DNA of 64,000 nucleotides from NCBI GenBank assembly GCA_944319795.1, contig CALUFA010000001.1:1-64000 (forward strand), read 5' to 3'. Made by a program: the position numbers and the translations under genes. Shown here one piece after another: positions 32,089-42,151 of the stretch. Under the pieces are notes generated by a model that had not been told where the DNA came from, did no database searches, and saw nothing but the letters and a program-made list of their open reading frames with translations. This DNA is from an uncultured Prevotella sp. (GTDB lineage Bacteria > Bacteroidota > Bacteroidia > Bacteroidales > Bacteroidaceae). The first letter of the stretch is position 1; the number at the start of each line of letters is the position of its first letter.

Positions 32089-32676
32089 CTATATTTCGCT
32101 GATGTCGACATATCCGCGTGTTACGGCGTATATTGCAAGGGCGGATACGCTCTTCAGAGCGAGTTTTTCCATTATGTTGTGGCGGTGGGTGATTACGGTG
32201 GCCAAGCTGATGTTAAGGCGCGAGGCTATCTCCTTGTTGATAAGTCCTTTCACTATGAGCGTCATTACTTCGACTTCGCGTGGCGAAAGTTGCGTTTCGG
32301 CTTGTTGTTGAGGGGTAGGGGGCATGTTGCGCCTGTGGGCGTGTGCTGCCTGTTCGAGGGAGAGCAGGGAGCGCACAAGTTGCTTTTCGGGAACAGAGGT
32401 GCACAGGCTGTGGAATCCTGCGAACGGCGATTGCGTTTCGGCCGTGGCGTTCAGCACTATGGTCTTACGCCTGCGCTCGGCGAAAAACTGCATGTTGGCG
32501 GCCACGGCGTTTGCCGATGCAAAATAATGTATGTAGCAGTCGTTGCCTGCCAGTTCATCCGTCGAGCGGTATGTGTCAACTACTACAACGGGCATTACTT
32601 CTTGCAGCATTTGCTTCAGTCCGATTGCGGCGAGAGTGTCGGGATGGATTATTGCGATTTTCAGTTCATTGTTCAT
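32089..32676 (-). CDS. LuxR/NarL-type regulator with degenerate receiver domain
   Basis: 195 residues from ATG 32676. The C-terminal HTH is intact: LSPREVEVMTLIVKGLINKEIASRLNISLATVITHRHNIMEKL. The N-terminal part follows the receiver fold (LKIAIIHPDTLAAIGLKQMLQEV), but the position that normally holds the phosphorylated Asp (strand 3, DLVLLDI) reads NDCYIHYFASAN with no suitable acid. It therefore probably does not work by phosphotransfer. No histidine kinase is adjacent. It lies upstream of the two proteases on the same strand and could regulate them. Confidence 0.8.
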   Translation of the reverse strand: MNNELKIAIIHPDTLAAIGLKQMLQEVMPVVVVDTYRSTDELAGNDCYIHYFASANAVAANMQFFAERRRKTIVLNATAETQSPFAGFHSLCTSVPEKQLVRSLLSLEQAAHAHRRNMPPTPQQQAETQLSPREVEVMTLIVKGLINKEIASRLNISLATVITHRHNIMEKLALKSVSALAIYAVTRGYVDISEI

Positions 32677-32705
32677 ATTCCATAATCTGAAATTTGTCGT
32701 TAAGA

Positions 32706-32763
32706 GAAGAGTGAAGAATCCATTAGTCTTCAAGATTTTTGACTAATGGATTCTTCACTCTTC
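32706..32763. repeat. Hairpin of the GTGAAGAATC family (copy 4)
   Basis: Arms 32706-32728 and 32741-32763 (GAAGAGTGAAGAATCCATTAGTC and complement), between the regulator start and the stop of the decarboxylase beta gene; probable terminator of the decarboxylase operon. Confidence 0.7.
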
Positions 32764-32769
32764 ACTTTA

Positions 32770-33927
32770 TTACGACATGAATCCGAGCAGTGCGCCGGCT
32801 GCTACGGCCGAGCCGATAACTCCGGCTACGTTCGGCCCCATGGCGTGCATCAGCAGGAAGTTGTGGCGGTCGTATTCAAGGCCGATGTTATTGGATATGC
32901 GTGCGCTCATGGGCACGGCGCTGACGCCGGCGTTGCCTATGAGTGGATTGATTTTCTTCGACTTCGGCAAGAATAGGTTCATTATCTTCACGAATATTAC
33001 GCCCGATGCTGTGGCGATGATGAATGCCATTGCGCCGAGGAAGAAGATGTAGATTGTCTTCATAGTGAGGAACTCGCTGGCCTGTGTAGAGCAGCCTACG
33101 GTGAGACCGAGCAGCATAACGATAATATCGTTGAGGGCGCTGCCTGCGGTCTTGGCAAGGCGTGTGGTCTTACCCGACTCTTTGAGCAGGTTGCCGAAGA
33201 AGAGCATGCCGAGCAGCGGCAGGCCGGAGGGCACGATGAACGTAGTGAGCAATAATCCGATAATAGGGAAGAGTATGCGTTCGGTCTGGCTAACCTGGCG
33301 TGCCGGCTTCATGCGGATGAGGCGTTCTTTCTTCGTCGTGAGCAGGCGCATGAGCGGCGGCTGGATTACCGGCACGAGCGCCATGTATGAGTATGCGCAC
33401 ACGGCGATAGCACCCATTAGGTTGGGGCATAGTTTCGACGATAGGAATATTGCAGTCGGGCCGTCGGCTCCGCCGATTATTGCGATTCCTGCGGCCTGGT
33501 TGGGTTCGAAGCCGAGGGCGAGGGCAACCATGTATGCGCCGAAGATACCAAACTGGGCCGCTGCGCCGATGAGTATCAGCTTGGGGTTGCTGATAAGGGC
33601 GGAGAAGTCGGTCATGGCTCCGATGCCGAGGAATACCAACGGCGGATACCAGCCTTGGCGCACGCCTTGATAGAAGATGTTGAGCACGGAATTATCCTCA
33701 TACAGGCCGATTTCGAGACCTGCGTCGGCACGGAAAGGAATGTTGCCAAGTATGATTCCGAGTCCGATGGGTACGAGCAGCAGCGGTTCGAAGTCTTTCT
33801 TAATGGCCAGCCAGATGAAGAACGCGCCGGCTATTATCATTATGATGTTCCCTGTTTCGGCGTTGGCGAAGCCGGTGTATGTGAGGAACTCGTTGAAATT
33901 GCTTGATATGAAATCTGTAAATCCCAT
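32770..33927 (-). CDS. Sodium-translocating decarboxylase beta subunit
   Basis: 385 residues, about nine to eleven membrane helices, matching OadB/GcdB/MmdB. Family motifs are present: PNQAAGIAIIGGADGPTAIF, ending near residue 170, and NAGVSAVPMSARISNNIG near 330 with residues of the sodium path. It couples decarboxylation of carboxybiotin to export of sodium ions. With mutAB nearby, the likely enzyme is methylmalonyl-CoA decarboxylase. The carboxyltransferase alpha subunit is not in this operon. Confidence 0.93.
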   Translation of the reverse strand: MGFTDFISSNFNEFLTYTGFANAETGNIIMIIAGAFFIWLAIKKDFEPLLLVPIGLGIILGNIPFRADAGLEIGLYEDNSVLNIFYQGVRQGWYPPLVFLGIGAMTDFSALISNPKLILIGAAAQFGIFGAYMVALALGFEPNQAAGIAIIGGADGPTAIFLSSKLCPNLMGAIAVCAYSYMALVPVIQPPLMRLLTTKKERLIRMKPARQVSQTERILFPIIGLLLTTFIVPSGLPLLGMLFFGNLLKESGKTTRLAKTAGSALNDIIVMLLGLTVGCSTQASEFLTMKTIYIFFLGAMAFIIATASGVIFVKIMNLFLPKSKKINPLIGNAGVSAVPMSARISNNIGLEYDRHNFLLMHAMGPNVAGVIGSAVAAGALLGFMS

Positions 33928-33938
33928 AGTTGTATTCT

Positions 33939-34050
33939 TTTTACGGTTTTGGGGTTATATGGTCTTGAGGTTCTGCGGCTATGAAGTGAGATCAGGTTGC
34001 GTAGTTACGTTCTTATAGTCTTATAACCTATCACCTTACACCGCAGAGCC
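33939..34050. repeat. Hairpin built of 8-bp tandem units (copy 2)
   Basis: 8-bp steps at 33939-33978 (TTTTACGG, TTTTGGGG, TTATATGG, TCTTGAGG, TTCTGCGG) face a CC-type series at about 34009-34050. Located between the biotin-carrier and beta-subunit genes of one operon. Confidence 0.55.
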
Positions 34051-34508
34051 TATCCGATTGTTATCAGTGCGTCGCCTTCCATTACTGTGTCGCCTTTGTT
34101 TACAAGCACGGCTGTGACTGTTCCGTTGAACTCGGCCTCGATGTTGTTTTGCATTTTCATTGCTTCGAGTACGATTACGGTGTCGCCGTCTTTCACTGTA
34201 TCGCCGACTTTTACTTTCACTTCGGTTATCGTTCCGGGCAGTGGAGCTGTCACTTTTGTGCCGCCTGTGGGTATGTTTGCTGCCGGTTTTTCAGCCGCAT
34301 TGGCAATTGGTGCGGTTTGTGGTGCAGGCTGTTGCGGTTTCGGAGCCGTTATCACGGGTTTGTGCAGCATTGATGCAGGATTGATGGGCTGTTTAAGCTC
34401 TACCTCGAACGGTATTCCGTTCACGTTTACTTTTGCCACATTGCCTTCAACGTTTACTATCTCTACGTCGTAGTCGACGCCTTGTACTTTATATTGATAC
34501 TTGTTCAT
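34050..34508 (-). CDS. Biotin carboxyl carrier protein of the decarboxylase
   Basis: 152 residues. An N-terminal domain (about 1-45) and a Pro/Ala-rich linker lead to a biotinyl domain with EAMKMQN, biotinylation site Lys118. It shuttles the carboxyl group from the alpha subunit to the membrane beta subunit. Operon order on the minus strand: gamma-like, biotin carrier, beta. Its stop abuts the repeat at 33939-34050. Confidence 0.93.
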   Translation of the reverse strand: MNKYQYKVQGVDYDVEIVNVEGNVAKVNVNGIPFEVELKQPINPASMLHKPVITAPKPQQPAPQTAPIANAAEKPAANIPTGGTKVTAPLPGTITEVKVKVGDTVKDGDTVIVLEAMKMQNNIEAEFNGTVTAVLVNKGDTVMEGDALITIG

Positions 34509-34512
34509 TGTT

Positions 34513-34636
34513 GTTTTTGGTTATTGGGTTTTGCGGTTATTAGGTTTTACGGTTGTGTCGTTCGGTGTCGGTAATCAATATTGCAAGTTATAGTTCATAA
34601 CTGACCGTATTACCGCTCAACCTTACAACCGTATGG
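34513..34636. repeat. Hairpin built of 8-bp tandem units (copy 3)
   Basis: Units from 34513: GTTTTTGG, TTATTGGG, TTTTGCGG, TTATTAGG, TTTTACGG, TTGTGTCG. The opposing series ACCG/AACC spaced 8 bp lies at about 34602-34636. Between the gamma-like and biotin-carrier genes. Confidence 0.6.
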
Positions 34637-34650
34637 CCTTATTATTTAAT

Positions 34651-35616
34651 TTATGGAATAATAGTTTCTTCCGGATATATGTTCCAGTTTGTTTGGTGGG
34701 GTTTTATAGTTATGATGTTGCTTTCAATGTCGTGGACGTCGTCTTCGTATTGTTTAAGGGCCATGGCTATCACGGCTATGTAGATTTCTTTGTCTATGCC
34801 GCCTGTTTGCAGTCCGTCCTTGAGTATTACCTTTGTCTTGTGTCCGGTCTCGGCAATCTTCTCGCCGGTCTTTACGGCCGCCTTTATCGGCTGTATCTTA
34901 CCGGCCTTCTTGAGGGCTTGCTTATGCGCCATGAACAGGCCGAGGACGCGGAAGAATACGTAGAGCAGGGCGAGGCAGAAGAACACGATGCCCATCGACA
35001 GCACTGTTATGCCGATGCCGTAGGGGTCTTCGCGTTTGATTTTCGCTACCTTGCTTTCGTTTGCCTGTACGTAGTTCTCGATGCCAGGGGTTACGCTTCC
35101 GGCGCTCTTCACTTCCCAGCGGTCAGAGCCGTCTTTCTCTCTTGCAAAAGAGTGGTCGGCCTCGAGTGCCGGTACTGACACGGAGTCAATCAGGTCTATG
35201 CCGTTTCCGTCGTACAGGGCTATCCATACCGGCTGGCCTTTTTCGGCCTTGGCGCTGATGTGCAGGGTGCCTTGGGCCGGGTTGCCGTTAAGGAAGAATA
35301 CGATGTGTTCGCGTGCCGACATGTTTGTCCGGCTGTCGCCGTTGGGTATGCAGCTCATCATGGCTGTACGTTCGGCTACGCTAAGGTTTTTGTCGAGTAC
35401 GCGTCGGTCTGTGGTGATGTACATTCCGCGCACGTTGTACGTAGAGAAGGCGGTGTTGGTTATTTCCACCCACGCTCCCCTGTTCCCGTACTCGTCTTGT
35501 AGGTTTGCCTTGTTGTTGGTCAGCACCTCGTTCAGCTTGATGTTCCTGGCACCTTGGCCGAGCATCGAGATGCTGCCTGCGCATAAGGCAAGGAGAAGGA
35601 TGATGGTCTTTTTCAT
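34651..35616 (-). CDS. OadG-like decarboxylase gamma subunit fused to an N-terminal lamin-tail-like domain
   Basis: 321 residues, far longer than usual OadG (about 80-100). Signal peptide 1-21. Residues about 24-182 match the lamin tail domain pattern (IKLNEVLTNN..GAWVEITNT, ending in VTPGIEN). A membrane helix at 200-229 (GIGITVLSMGIVFFCLALLYVFF) and a cytoplasmic tail complete an OadG-like half. OadG-type subunits anchor and assemble the pump. The extra domain would face the periplasm, where a binding or docking role can be imagined but is not shown. Confidence 0.8.
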   Translation of the reverse strand: MKKTIILLLALCAGSISMLGQGARNIKLNEVLTNNKANLQDEYGNRGAWVEITNTAFSTYNVRGMYITTDRRVLDKNLSVAERTAMMSCIPNGDSRTNMSAREHIVFFLNGNPAQGTLHISAKAEKGQPVWIALYDGNGIDLIDSVSVPALEADHSFAREKDGSDRWEVKSAGSVTPGIENYVQANESKVAKIKREDPYGIGITVLSMGIVFFCLALLYVFFRVLGLFMAHKQALKKAGKIQPIKAAVKTGEKIAETGHKTKVILKDGLQTGGIDKEIYIAVIAMALKQYEDDVHDIESNIITIKPHQTNWNIYPEETIIP

Positions 35617-35738
35617 GTTATGTTTTAAAGTTGTTTGGTTTACTTACGTTCTGGTTTTTCATGGCAATGGGGCTTAAGGTTTGCGGTATGGCTTTGGCCT
35701 TGTTCCGCAAAACTTAAGTCCCATTGGACTATATCGTG

Positions 35739-37427
35739 CTACATTCCGCAACAGAACAGCACGATGATTTGCGCCGTGAATATCCTTAGGAACATGCTCA
35801 ACGGGTAGACGGTGGAATAGCCTACGGCCGGAGCTTCCTTAGAGCATGAGGCGTTGGCGTATGCCAATGCAGGCGGGTCGGTATAAGTACCGGCTATCAT
35901 GCCCATTATCGTGAAGTAGTTGAACTTGTATTTCAGGCGTGCTATCGTGCCGACTATCAGGATCGGGATAACCGTTATCATGAAGCCTGTGTAGACGTAT
36001 TTCAGTCCGTCGCCTTGCAGGATCGTCTCGGCGAAGCCGTCGCCGGCTTTTATCCCGACGCTGGCGAGGAAGAGCACAAGGCCGATTTCGCGCAGCATCA
36101 TGTTGGCGCTCGTCGTGGTGTACGTTACGAGGTGCATCTTGTAGCCGAACCTTCCTATAAGTATCGCTATGATGAGCGGGCCTCCGGCAATGCCGAGTTT
36201 TATTGGCACGGGTATGCCGGGGAAGGCAATAGGTATGCTGCCGAAGAGTATTCCGATGAAGATGCCTACGAAGATGGTAGCGATGTTGGGGGCGTCGAGT
36301 CGCTTGACAGAGTTGCCCATTACGCTTGCCACGCGGTTTACCGCGCCTTCACGGCCTACAACCATTATACGGTCGCCGACCTGGAGTGAAAGGTTGGAGC
36401 TGGCGAAGAGGTCCATGCCGTGGCGGGTCACCCTCGTAACGTTTACGCCGTAGCCGCTCGAGAAGTGCATTTGGCCGAGGGTCTTGCCGTTGATGGCCGG
36501 GCGTGTCACAACGATGCGCTTGCTTACCATAGGCTCGTCTTGCTTTTTCCAGTCGACTTCAACCTCGGGGCCGATGAACGCTATTATGGCCTCGGCGTCG
36601 TTTTCGGCGCAGACGATGAACACCCTGTCGCCGATGTGGAACACGGTGCTGCCCGTAGGCGTGGATACGTGGCCGTCGTGCAGCAGGCGCGAGCATACGA
36701 AGTCGCGGTTCAGGAAGTTGTGCACTTGTGCTATCGTCTTGCCTTCAAGGTAAGAGTTCGTTATCTCGATGTTCATGAAATGGGGCTTTACGGCTCCGTT
36801 TTCGTTTTCTTCTTCTTCGAGCTTCTCTTCTTCCTTGTCGATGCCTATCTTGCAAATGTAGCGTATGGCTATCGTTGCCCCTATGATGCCGAGCACGCCG
36901 AGCGGATATGCGCAGGCGTAGCCCGAGGCTATTTGGGGCACGTCGCCGTCGGTGAATACCGACGCCAGCGCCTCGTTGGCGGCACCAAGACCGGGAGTGT
37001 TAGTCACTGCGCCGTAGAGCGTGCCTACCATCATCGGCAGGTTCTTCGGGTCTGACGTGTCGAAGAAGATGTAGTAGCAGGCAAACATCACGGCGATGTT
37101 CAGCAAGATTACAGTGGTTGACAAGGCGTTGAGGGTCACTCCTCCGCGCTTGAAGCTCTCAAAGAAACCCGGGCCGACCTGCAAACCTATCATGAATACG
37201 AACAGGATGAGCCCGAATTCTTGCAAAAACGACAGTACGCCAGGCGTTGCTGTGAAGCCGATGTGGCCGGCGGCGATGCCTGCGAACAACACGAACGTCA
37301 CGCCCAGGGAAATTCCTCCGATTTTTATTTTCCCCAAATAAACTCCTACGGCGATTACGATAGCGTAGAGCACTACGATGTGGGCCACGGAGTCGGTCGT
37401 GATGAATAAATTAATTAGCCATTCCAT
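35739..37427 (-). CDS. AspT/YidE-type transporter with two RCK_C (TrkA-C) domains
   Basis: 562 residues. Five to six membrane helices at each end (about 1-190 and 390-562), with a duplicated fold typical of the aspartate:alanine exchanger (AspT/YidE/YbjL) group. The centre holds two TrkA-C regulatory domains ([13 protein letters not shown]...[16 protein letters not shown] and [19 protein letters not shown]...[16 protein letters not shown]). In this context it may exchange dicarboxylates linked to succinate/propionate metabolism, but the substrate is inferred only. Probably its own promoter (37448-37455). Confidence 0.88.
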   Translation of the reverse strand: MEWLINLFITTDSVAHIVVLYAIVIAVGVYLGKIKIGGISLGVTFVLFAGIAAGHIGFTATPGVLSFLQEFGLILFVFMIGLQVGPGFFESFKRGGVTLNALSTTVILLNIAVMFACYYIFFDTSDPKNLPMMVGTLYGAVTNTPGLGAANEALASVFTDGDVPQIASGYACAYPLGVLGIIGATIAIRYICKIGIDKEEEKLEEEENENGAVKPHFMNIEITNSYLEGKTIAQVHNFLNRDFVCSRLLHDGHVSTPTGSTVFHIGDRVFIVCAENDAEAIIAFIGPEVEVDWKKQDEPMVSKRIVVTRPAINGKTLGQMHFSSGYGVNVTRVTRHGMDLFASSNLSLQVGDRIMVVGREGAVNRVASVMGNSVKRLDAPNIATIFVGIFIGILFGSIPIAFPGIPVPIKLGIAGGPLIIAILIGRFGYKMHLVTYTTTSANMMLREIGLVLFLASVGIKAGDGFAETILQGDGLKYVYTGFMITVIPILIVGTIARLKYKFNYFTIMGMIAGTYTDPPALAYANASCSKEAPAVGYSTVYPLSMFLRIFTAQIIVLFCCGM

Positions 37428-37447
37428 AACATATTTTTATAGCGCTG

Positions 37448-37455
37448 CAAAAGTA
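37448..37455 (-). promoter_or_regulatory. -7 box of the transporter gene (TACTTTTG)
   Basis: Minus-strand TACTTTTG at 37455-37448, 21 bp upstream of the ATG at 37427. Confidence 0.55.
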
Positions 37456-37581
37456 GCTAAAATATTACTCATTTAATAATTTTTGTGCAACAATTTTATT
37501 CCTGCGTCATAGGTTTTTGTATTTTTCACGGTTAAAAATTAAATTCTGTTCTTTTTTGTAAGGCGTATCGGAAAAATACCT

Positions 37582-37589
37582 TATCTTTG
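37582..37589 (+). promoter_or_regulatory. -7 box of mutAB (TATCTTTG)
   Basis: TATCTTTG at 37582-37589, with a T-run and TTTTTTG about 23 bp upstream (the usual spacing is 19). It would give mutA a leader of about 350 nt that includes the 22-bp repeat array at 37750. No other consensus box is seen nearer the gene. Confidence 0.5.
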
Positions 37590-37749
37590 CCAAGAGATAA
37601 GCTGCGCATCAGCGTTCCCAAGCCTGTTTAATTGCGCATGAATGCGTTTTTAACGGTAGGGATAAGCCTGACATAGGTTGAAACGGCTTTGATTTTTGGC
37701 AGCATTGTAACCGATTGGTAATCAGAGTGTTGCCGGACGGCGTGCAAAA

Positions 37750-37837
37750 AGAGGCTTTCGGCCGTGCGAAAGGTTGCCTTTCAGGCCGTAAAAGGCCGTG
37801 TTTTGGCTGGTGAAAGGCCGCGTTTCGCAAGCTCGGT
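37750..37837. repeat. 22-bp periodic repeat array (copy 4)
   Basis: Units at 37772, 37794 and 37816 (GGTTGCCTTTC...AAAA, GGCCGTGTTTT...GAAA, GGCCGCGTTTC...), preceded by a more divergent unit at 37750. Here the array lies in the 5' leader of mutA rather than after a gene. Confidence 0.65.
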
Positions 37838-37946
37838 TTTTTGCTACGGGCTGAAGGATGCCGGTGAAGTGGCGGGTATGGAGTAATCTTAAATTGGATT
37901 TGTGTTGAACACATATAATATAGGTAACTTATATAATAAAGATTTT

Positions 37947-39809
37947 ATGTCAAACTGTAAAGAAAAACTCTTTAGCGAGTTCAAAGCGCCTACGAAGCAA
38001 GAGTGGCTTGACAAGATTCAGGTCGACTTGAAAGGCGCCGACTTCAACAAGCGTTTGGTTTGGCGGACGAACGAAGGTTTCGACGTGCCGCCCTTCTACC
38101 TCAGGGAAGATGTGTTGAAACTGAACACCCCCGATTCTCTGCCGGGCGAGTTTCCCTATGTGCGTGGCAACAAGAAAAGTTGCAACTGCTGGTATGTGCG
38201 CCAAGACATCGTTGTCGACGACGCCAAGGCGGGCAACGCCAAGGCTCTCGACATTATCGGCCGCGGCGTTGACTCGGTTGGTTTCAAGATTCCGGGCGAC
38301 AGCGTTAGCGCAGACTTTGTCGAGACGTTGCTCGGCGGCATCGACTGTGAGGCTGTCGAGGTGAACTTCAACACATGCAAGCGCCATACCCTTGAGCTGG
38401 CCAGGATACTTGCGGCCTATTTCGACAAGAAGGGATACGACAAGGCGAAGGTTAATGGTTCGCTCGACTGGGACCCTATGGAGAAAATAGTAATGAAGGG
38501 TCACGACGTTACACCTGTGCTCCAGTTCGCTCCGCAAATCGTGGACGCATTGAAGGATTACCCGCGTTTCCGTTGCATATCCGTCAATGCCGTTTCGCTC
38601 AACAACGCCGGTGCATACATCGTGCAGGAGCTCGGTTACGCAATGGCATGGGGCAACGAATACCTTAACATGCTGACCGAAGCCGGCATAAGCGCCGACC
38701 TTGCCGCAAGCAAGATAACGTTCAACATGGGCGTATCTGAGAATTTCTTCATGGAAATATCCAAGTTCCGTGCGGCCCGTCTGCTTTGGGCGGAGATCGT
38801 AAAGAGGTACGAACCCAAATACGATGCGTCGTGCAAGATGTGCGTAAATGCCGTAACATCAAAGTATAACATGACATTGTTCGACAGTTACGTCAATCTG
38901 CTCAGGTCACAGACCGAATCGATGAGCGCCGCCCTTGCCGGTGTACATTCAATTGTCGTAACGCCGTTCGACGCCGTTTACGAGACACCCAACGACTTCT
39001 CTGAGCGTCTCGCACGCAACCAGCAGCTTTTACTTAAAGAGGAAAGCCATTTCGACAAGGTTGTCGACCCTGCCGCGGGCAGCTACTTCGTGGAGGAACT
39101 CACCACGTCGCTTGCCAACGAGGGCTGGAAGATATTCCTCGGTGTTGAGGGCGAAGGCGGTTTCCTTGAGGCCCTGAAGAAAGGCGCCGTACAGGACGAC
39201 ATCAACGCAACCAATGTAAAACGCCACGAGGCGGCCGCAAAGCGCAAGGAGTTCATACTCGGCACGAACCAGTTCCCCAACTTCACGGAAAAGTCTGACG
39301 GCAAGCGTCCTTGCGGATGTACATGCTCTTGCGGTGGTGGACATAAGCACGATGCGGCTTTCAAGGCCATTGAGTCAACGCGCCTTGCCGCCGAATACGA
39401 GGATTTGCGCCTGAAAGTAGAGGAGGGCGGAAAGACTCCCGTTGCCTTCATGCTCACCATTGGCAATCTCGCCATGCGCCAGGCGCGCGCCCAGTTCAGC
39501 TGTAACTTCCTTGCCTGCGCAGGCTACAAGGTGGTGGACAACCTCGGTTTCGCTACCGTTGAAGAGGGAGTTGACGCAGCCCTTAAGGCAGGAGCAGACA
39601 TCGTAGTGCTTTGTTCGAGCGACGACGAGTATGCCGAATATGCCGTTCCGGCGTTCAAGTATCTCGACGGCCGGGCTATGTTCGTGGTAGCAGGCGCCCC
39701 GGCTTGCATGGACGACCTCAAGGCCGCAGGCATAGAGAACTTCATACATGTGCGTTGCAACGTACTTGAGACATTGAAAGAGTATAACGCTAAATTGGGA
39801 ATAAAATGA
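37947..39809 (+). CDS. mutA: Methylmalonyl-CoA mutase small subunit
   Basis: 620 residues from ATG 37947. A TIM-barrel-type N-terminal domain is followed by a B12-binding-like C-terminal domain that lacks the DxHxxG motif, as expected for the non-catalytic subunit. An inserted Cys/His cluster, [14 protein letters not shown], near residue 455 joins the two domains. The enzyme, with MutB, converts succinyl-CoA and methylmalonyl-CoA using adenosylcobalamin. The stop overlaps the mutB start (ATGA). Confidence 0.96.
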   Translation: MSNCKEKLFSEFKAPTKQEWLDKIQVDLKGADFNKRLVWRTNEGFDVPPFYLREDVLKLNTPDSLPGEFPYVRGNKKSCNCWYVRQDIVVDDAKAGNAKALDIIGRGVDSVGFKIPGDSVSADFVETLLGGIDCEAVEVNFNTCKRHTLELARILAAYFDKKGYDKAKVNGSLDWDPMEKIVMKGHDVTPVLQFAPQIVDALKDYPRFRCISVNAVSLNNAGAYIVQELGYAMAWGNEYLNMLTEAGISADLAASKITFNMGVSENFFMEISKFRAARLLWAEIVKRYEPKYDASCKMCVNAVTSKYNMTLFDSYVNLLRSQTESMSAALAGVHSIVVTPFDAVYETPNDFSERLARNQQLLLKEESHFDKVVDPAAGSYFVEELTTSLANEGWKIFLGVEGEGGFLEALKKGAVQDDINATNVKRHEAAAKRKEFILGTNQFPNFTEKSDGKRPCGCTCSCGGGHKHDAAFKAIESTRLAAEYEDLRLKVEEGGKTPVAFMLTIGNLAMRQARAQFSCNFLACAGYKVVDNLGFATVEEGVDAALKAGADIVVLCSSDDEYAEYAVPAFKYLDGRAMFVVAGAPACMDDLKAAGIENFIHVRCNVLETLKEYNAKLGIK

Positions 39810-41953
39810 GAAAGAATTTCAACGACGTCAACATATTTTCTGACATCAAGGCGGCAGACGGCGCAAAGTGGCAGAAAGACAACAACATAGCTCCAGACTG
39901 GAAGACACCTGAGCACATCATGGTGAAGCCGGCCTATACGAAGGAAGACCTTGAGGGCATGGAGCACCTTGACTATACGGCCGGACTTCCGCCGTTCCTC
40001 CGCGGCCCGTACAGCATGATGTACCCGTTCCGCCCGTGGACTATCCGCCAGTATGCAGGATTCTCGACGGCCGAGGAAAGCAACGCCTTCTACCGCCGCA
40101 ACCTCGCCAGTGGGCAGAAGGGACTTTCCGTTGCGTTCGACCTTCCCACCCACCGCGGTTACGATCCGGACAACATGCGCGTGATAGGCGACGTAGGCAA
40201 GGCCGGCGTGTCCATCTGCTCGGTTGAGAACATGAAGGTGCTCTTCAACGGTATTCCATTGAACAAGATGTCGGTTTCCATGACCATGAACGGCGCAGTG
40301 CTGCCTATCATGGCGTTCTATATCGTCACTGGCCTTGAGCAGGGGGCAAAACTTGAAGAGATGGCCGGTACTATCCAGAACGACATCCTTAAGGAATTCA
40401 TGGTGCGCAACACCTATATATATCCGCCTGCATTCTCGATGAGGATAATAAGCGACATCTTCGCTTACACATCTAAGTTCATGCCCAAGTTCAACTCCAT
40501 CTCAATCTCGGGCTACCACATGCAGGAGGCCGGTGCGACTGCTGACATCGAGCTGGCTTACACCATAGCCGACGGTCTTGAGTATGTACGCGCCGGAGTG
40601 AACGCCGGACTCGACATAGACGCCTTTGCGCCCCGCCTGTCGTTCTTCTGGGGCATCTCTATGAACCATTTTATGGAGGTGGCCAAGATGCGTGCGGCGC
40701 GTATGCTGTGGGCCAAGGTTATACAGCAGTTCAATCCTAAGAATCCGAAGTCGCTCATGCTGCGTACCCACTGCCAGACATCAGGTTGGTCGCTCACCGA
40801 GCAAGATCCGTTCAACAACGTAGGCCGTACCTGCATCGAGGCCATGACTGCTGCTCTCGGCCACACGCAGAGTTTGCACACCAACGCCCTCGACGAAGCA
40901 ATCGCCCTGCCTACCGACTTCTCGGCACGTATCGCACGCAACACGCAGATTTACATCCAGAACGAAACAAAGATATGCAAACATATCGACCCGTGGGCCG
41001 GTTCTTATTATGTTGAGAGCCTCACCAACGAGCTTGCGCACAAGGCTTGGGAGCACATCCAAGAGATTGAGAAGCTCGGTGGCATGGCGAAAGCCATCGA
41101 AACCGGCGTGCCAAAGATGCGTATCGAGGAAGCGGCTGCGCGCACTCAGGCCCGCATCGACAGCGGCGCACAGACCATAGTCGGAACTAACAAGTACCGT
41201 CTTGACCACGAGGATCCGATCGACATCCTCGAGGTTGACAACTCGGCAGTGCGCAAGGAGCAGGAGGAAGGTTTGGCACAACTCCGCGCTTCGCGCGATA
41301 ACGCAAAGGTGAAAGAAACCCTTGACGCTCTTACCGAATGTGTGCGTACTGGTGAGGGCAATCTTCTCGAACTGGCCGTAGAGTGTGCCAAGGCACGTTG
41401 CACGCTCGGCGAGATAAGTGATGCCTGCGAAAAAGTCGTAGGCCGTTATAAGGCTGTAATCAGAACAATATCAGGCGTGTATTCATCAGAAAGTAAGAAC
41501 GATGCAGACTTCGCCAAGGCATGCGAGCTGACGGAAGAGTTTGCAAAGAAAGAAGGCCGCCGTCCGCGTATCTTCATCGCCAAGATGGGACAGGACGGTC
41601 ACGACCGTGGCGCGAAGGTTGTTGCTACGGGTTATGCGGACTGTGGTTTCGACGTAGACATGGGACCTTTGTTCCAAACCCCGGCCGAGGCTGCGCGCGA
41701 GGCTGTCGAGAACGATGTCCATGTTGTCGGAGCAAGTTCTTTGGCTGCAGGGCATAAGACCTTGATACCACAACTTATAGAAGAGTTGAAGAAACTTGGC
41801 CGTGAGGATATCATGGTTATTGCCGGCGGTGTCATTCCTGCACAGGATTACGACTTCCTTTACAAAGCCGGCGTGGCCGCAATCTTCGGCCCCGGTACGT
41901 CGGTTGCCAAGGCTGCGTGCGAGATGATGAACATACTTTTGGATAAGGAATAA
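39806..41953 (+). CDS. mutB: Methylmalonyl-CoA mutase large subunit
   Basis: 715 residues. TIM-barrel catalytic domain with [15 protein letters not shown] and substrate-channel motifs, and a C-terminal B12-binding domain with GQDGHDRG (the DxHxxG cobalt-ligand motif, about residue 597). With MutA it links succinate to propionate fermentation; the sodium-pumping decarboxylase encoded on the other strand is the next step. Starts within the mutA stop. Confidence 0.98.
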   Translation: MRKNFNDVNIFSDIKAADGAKWQKDNNIAPDWKTPEHIMVKPAYTKEDLEGMEHLDYTAGLPPFLRGPYSMMYPFRPWTIRQYAGFSTAEESNAFYRRNLASGQKGLSVAFDLPTHRGYDPDNMRVIGDVGKAGVSICSVENMKVLFNGIPLNKMSVSMTMNGAVLPIMAFYIVTGLEQGAKLEEMAGTIQNDILKEFMVRNTYIYPPAFSMRIISDIFAYTSKFMPKFNSISISGYHMQEAGATADIELAYTIADGLEYVRAGVNAGLDIDAFAPRLSFFWGISMNHFMEVAKMRAARMLWAKVIQQFNPKNPKSLMLRTHCQTSGWSLTEQDPFNNVGRTCIEAMTAALGHTQSLHTNALDEAIALPTDFSARIARNTQIYIQNETKICKHIDPWAGSYYVESLTNELAHKAWEHIQEIEKLGGMAKAIETGVPKMRIEEAAARTQARIDSGAQTIVGTNKYRLDHEDPIDILEVDNSAVRKEQEEGLAQLRASRDNAKVKETLDALTECVRTGEGNLLELAVECAKARCTLGEISDACEKVVGRYKAVIRTISGVYSSESKNDADFAKACELTEEFAKKEGRRPRIFIAKMGQDGHDRGAKVVATGYADCGFDVDMGPLFQTPAEAAREAVENDVHVVGASSLAAGHKTLIPQLIEELKKLGREDIMVIAGGVIPAQDYDFLYKAGVAAIFGPGTSVAKAACEMMNILLDKE

Positions 41954-41982
41954 TTCTTTTCCAAGTATGACGTACAATGAAT

Positions 41983-42014
41983 AGGCAACTGTTTTTTGAC
42001 GGTTGCCTTTTTTG
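41983..42014 (+). terminator. mutB terminator
   Basis: Arms GGCAAC (41983-41988) and GTTGCC (42002-42007) followed by TTTTTTG, about 30 nt after the mutB stop. Short stem with a good T-run. Confidence 0.7.
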
Positions 42015-42035
42015 TTTCAAATGGTTTGAACGTAA

Positions 42036-42074
42036 AAAACACCGTCACCTTATCATTGTTTGGTAAGGTGACGG
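42036..42074 (-). terminator. Terminator of the pst-phoU unit
   Basis: ACCGTCACCTTA (42041-42052) pairs with 42063-42074 around 10 nt. On the minus strand the stem is followed by a T-run (complement of AAAAAAC), about 80 nt after the phoU stop. Confidence 0.8.
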
Positions 42075-42151
42075 TTAGCAATGAAAGAATTATTATGTTA
42101 TAAACTCCGAACGTATTTATGCGTTTTGTGAAACAGGTTCTTAATGTTGTG

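Noticed and set aside
37609-37914. 101-codon minus-strand reading frame upstream of mutA
   Set aside because: It is made mostly of the 22-bp repeat array read through, giving Pro/Ser/Lys-rich sequence without any family resemblance.
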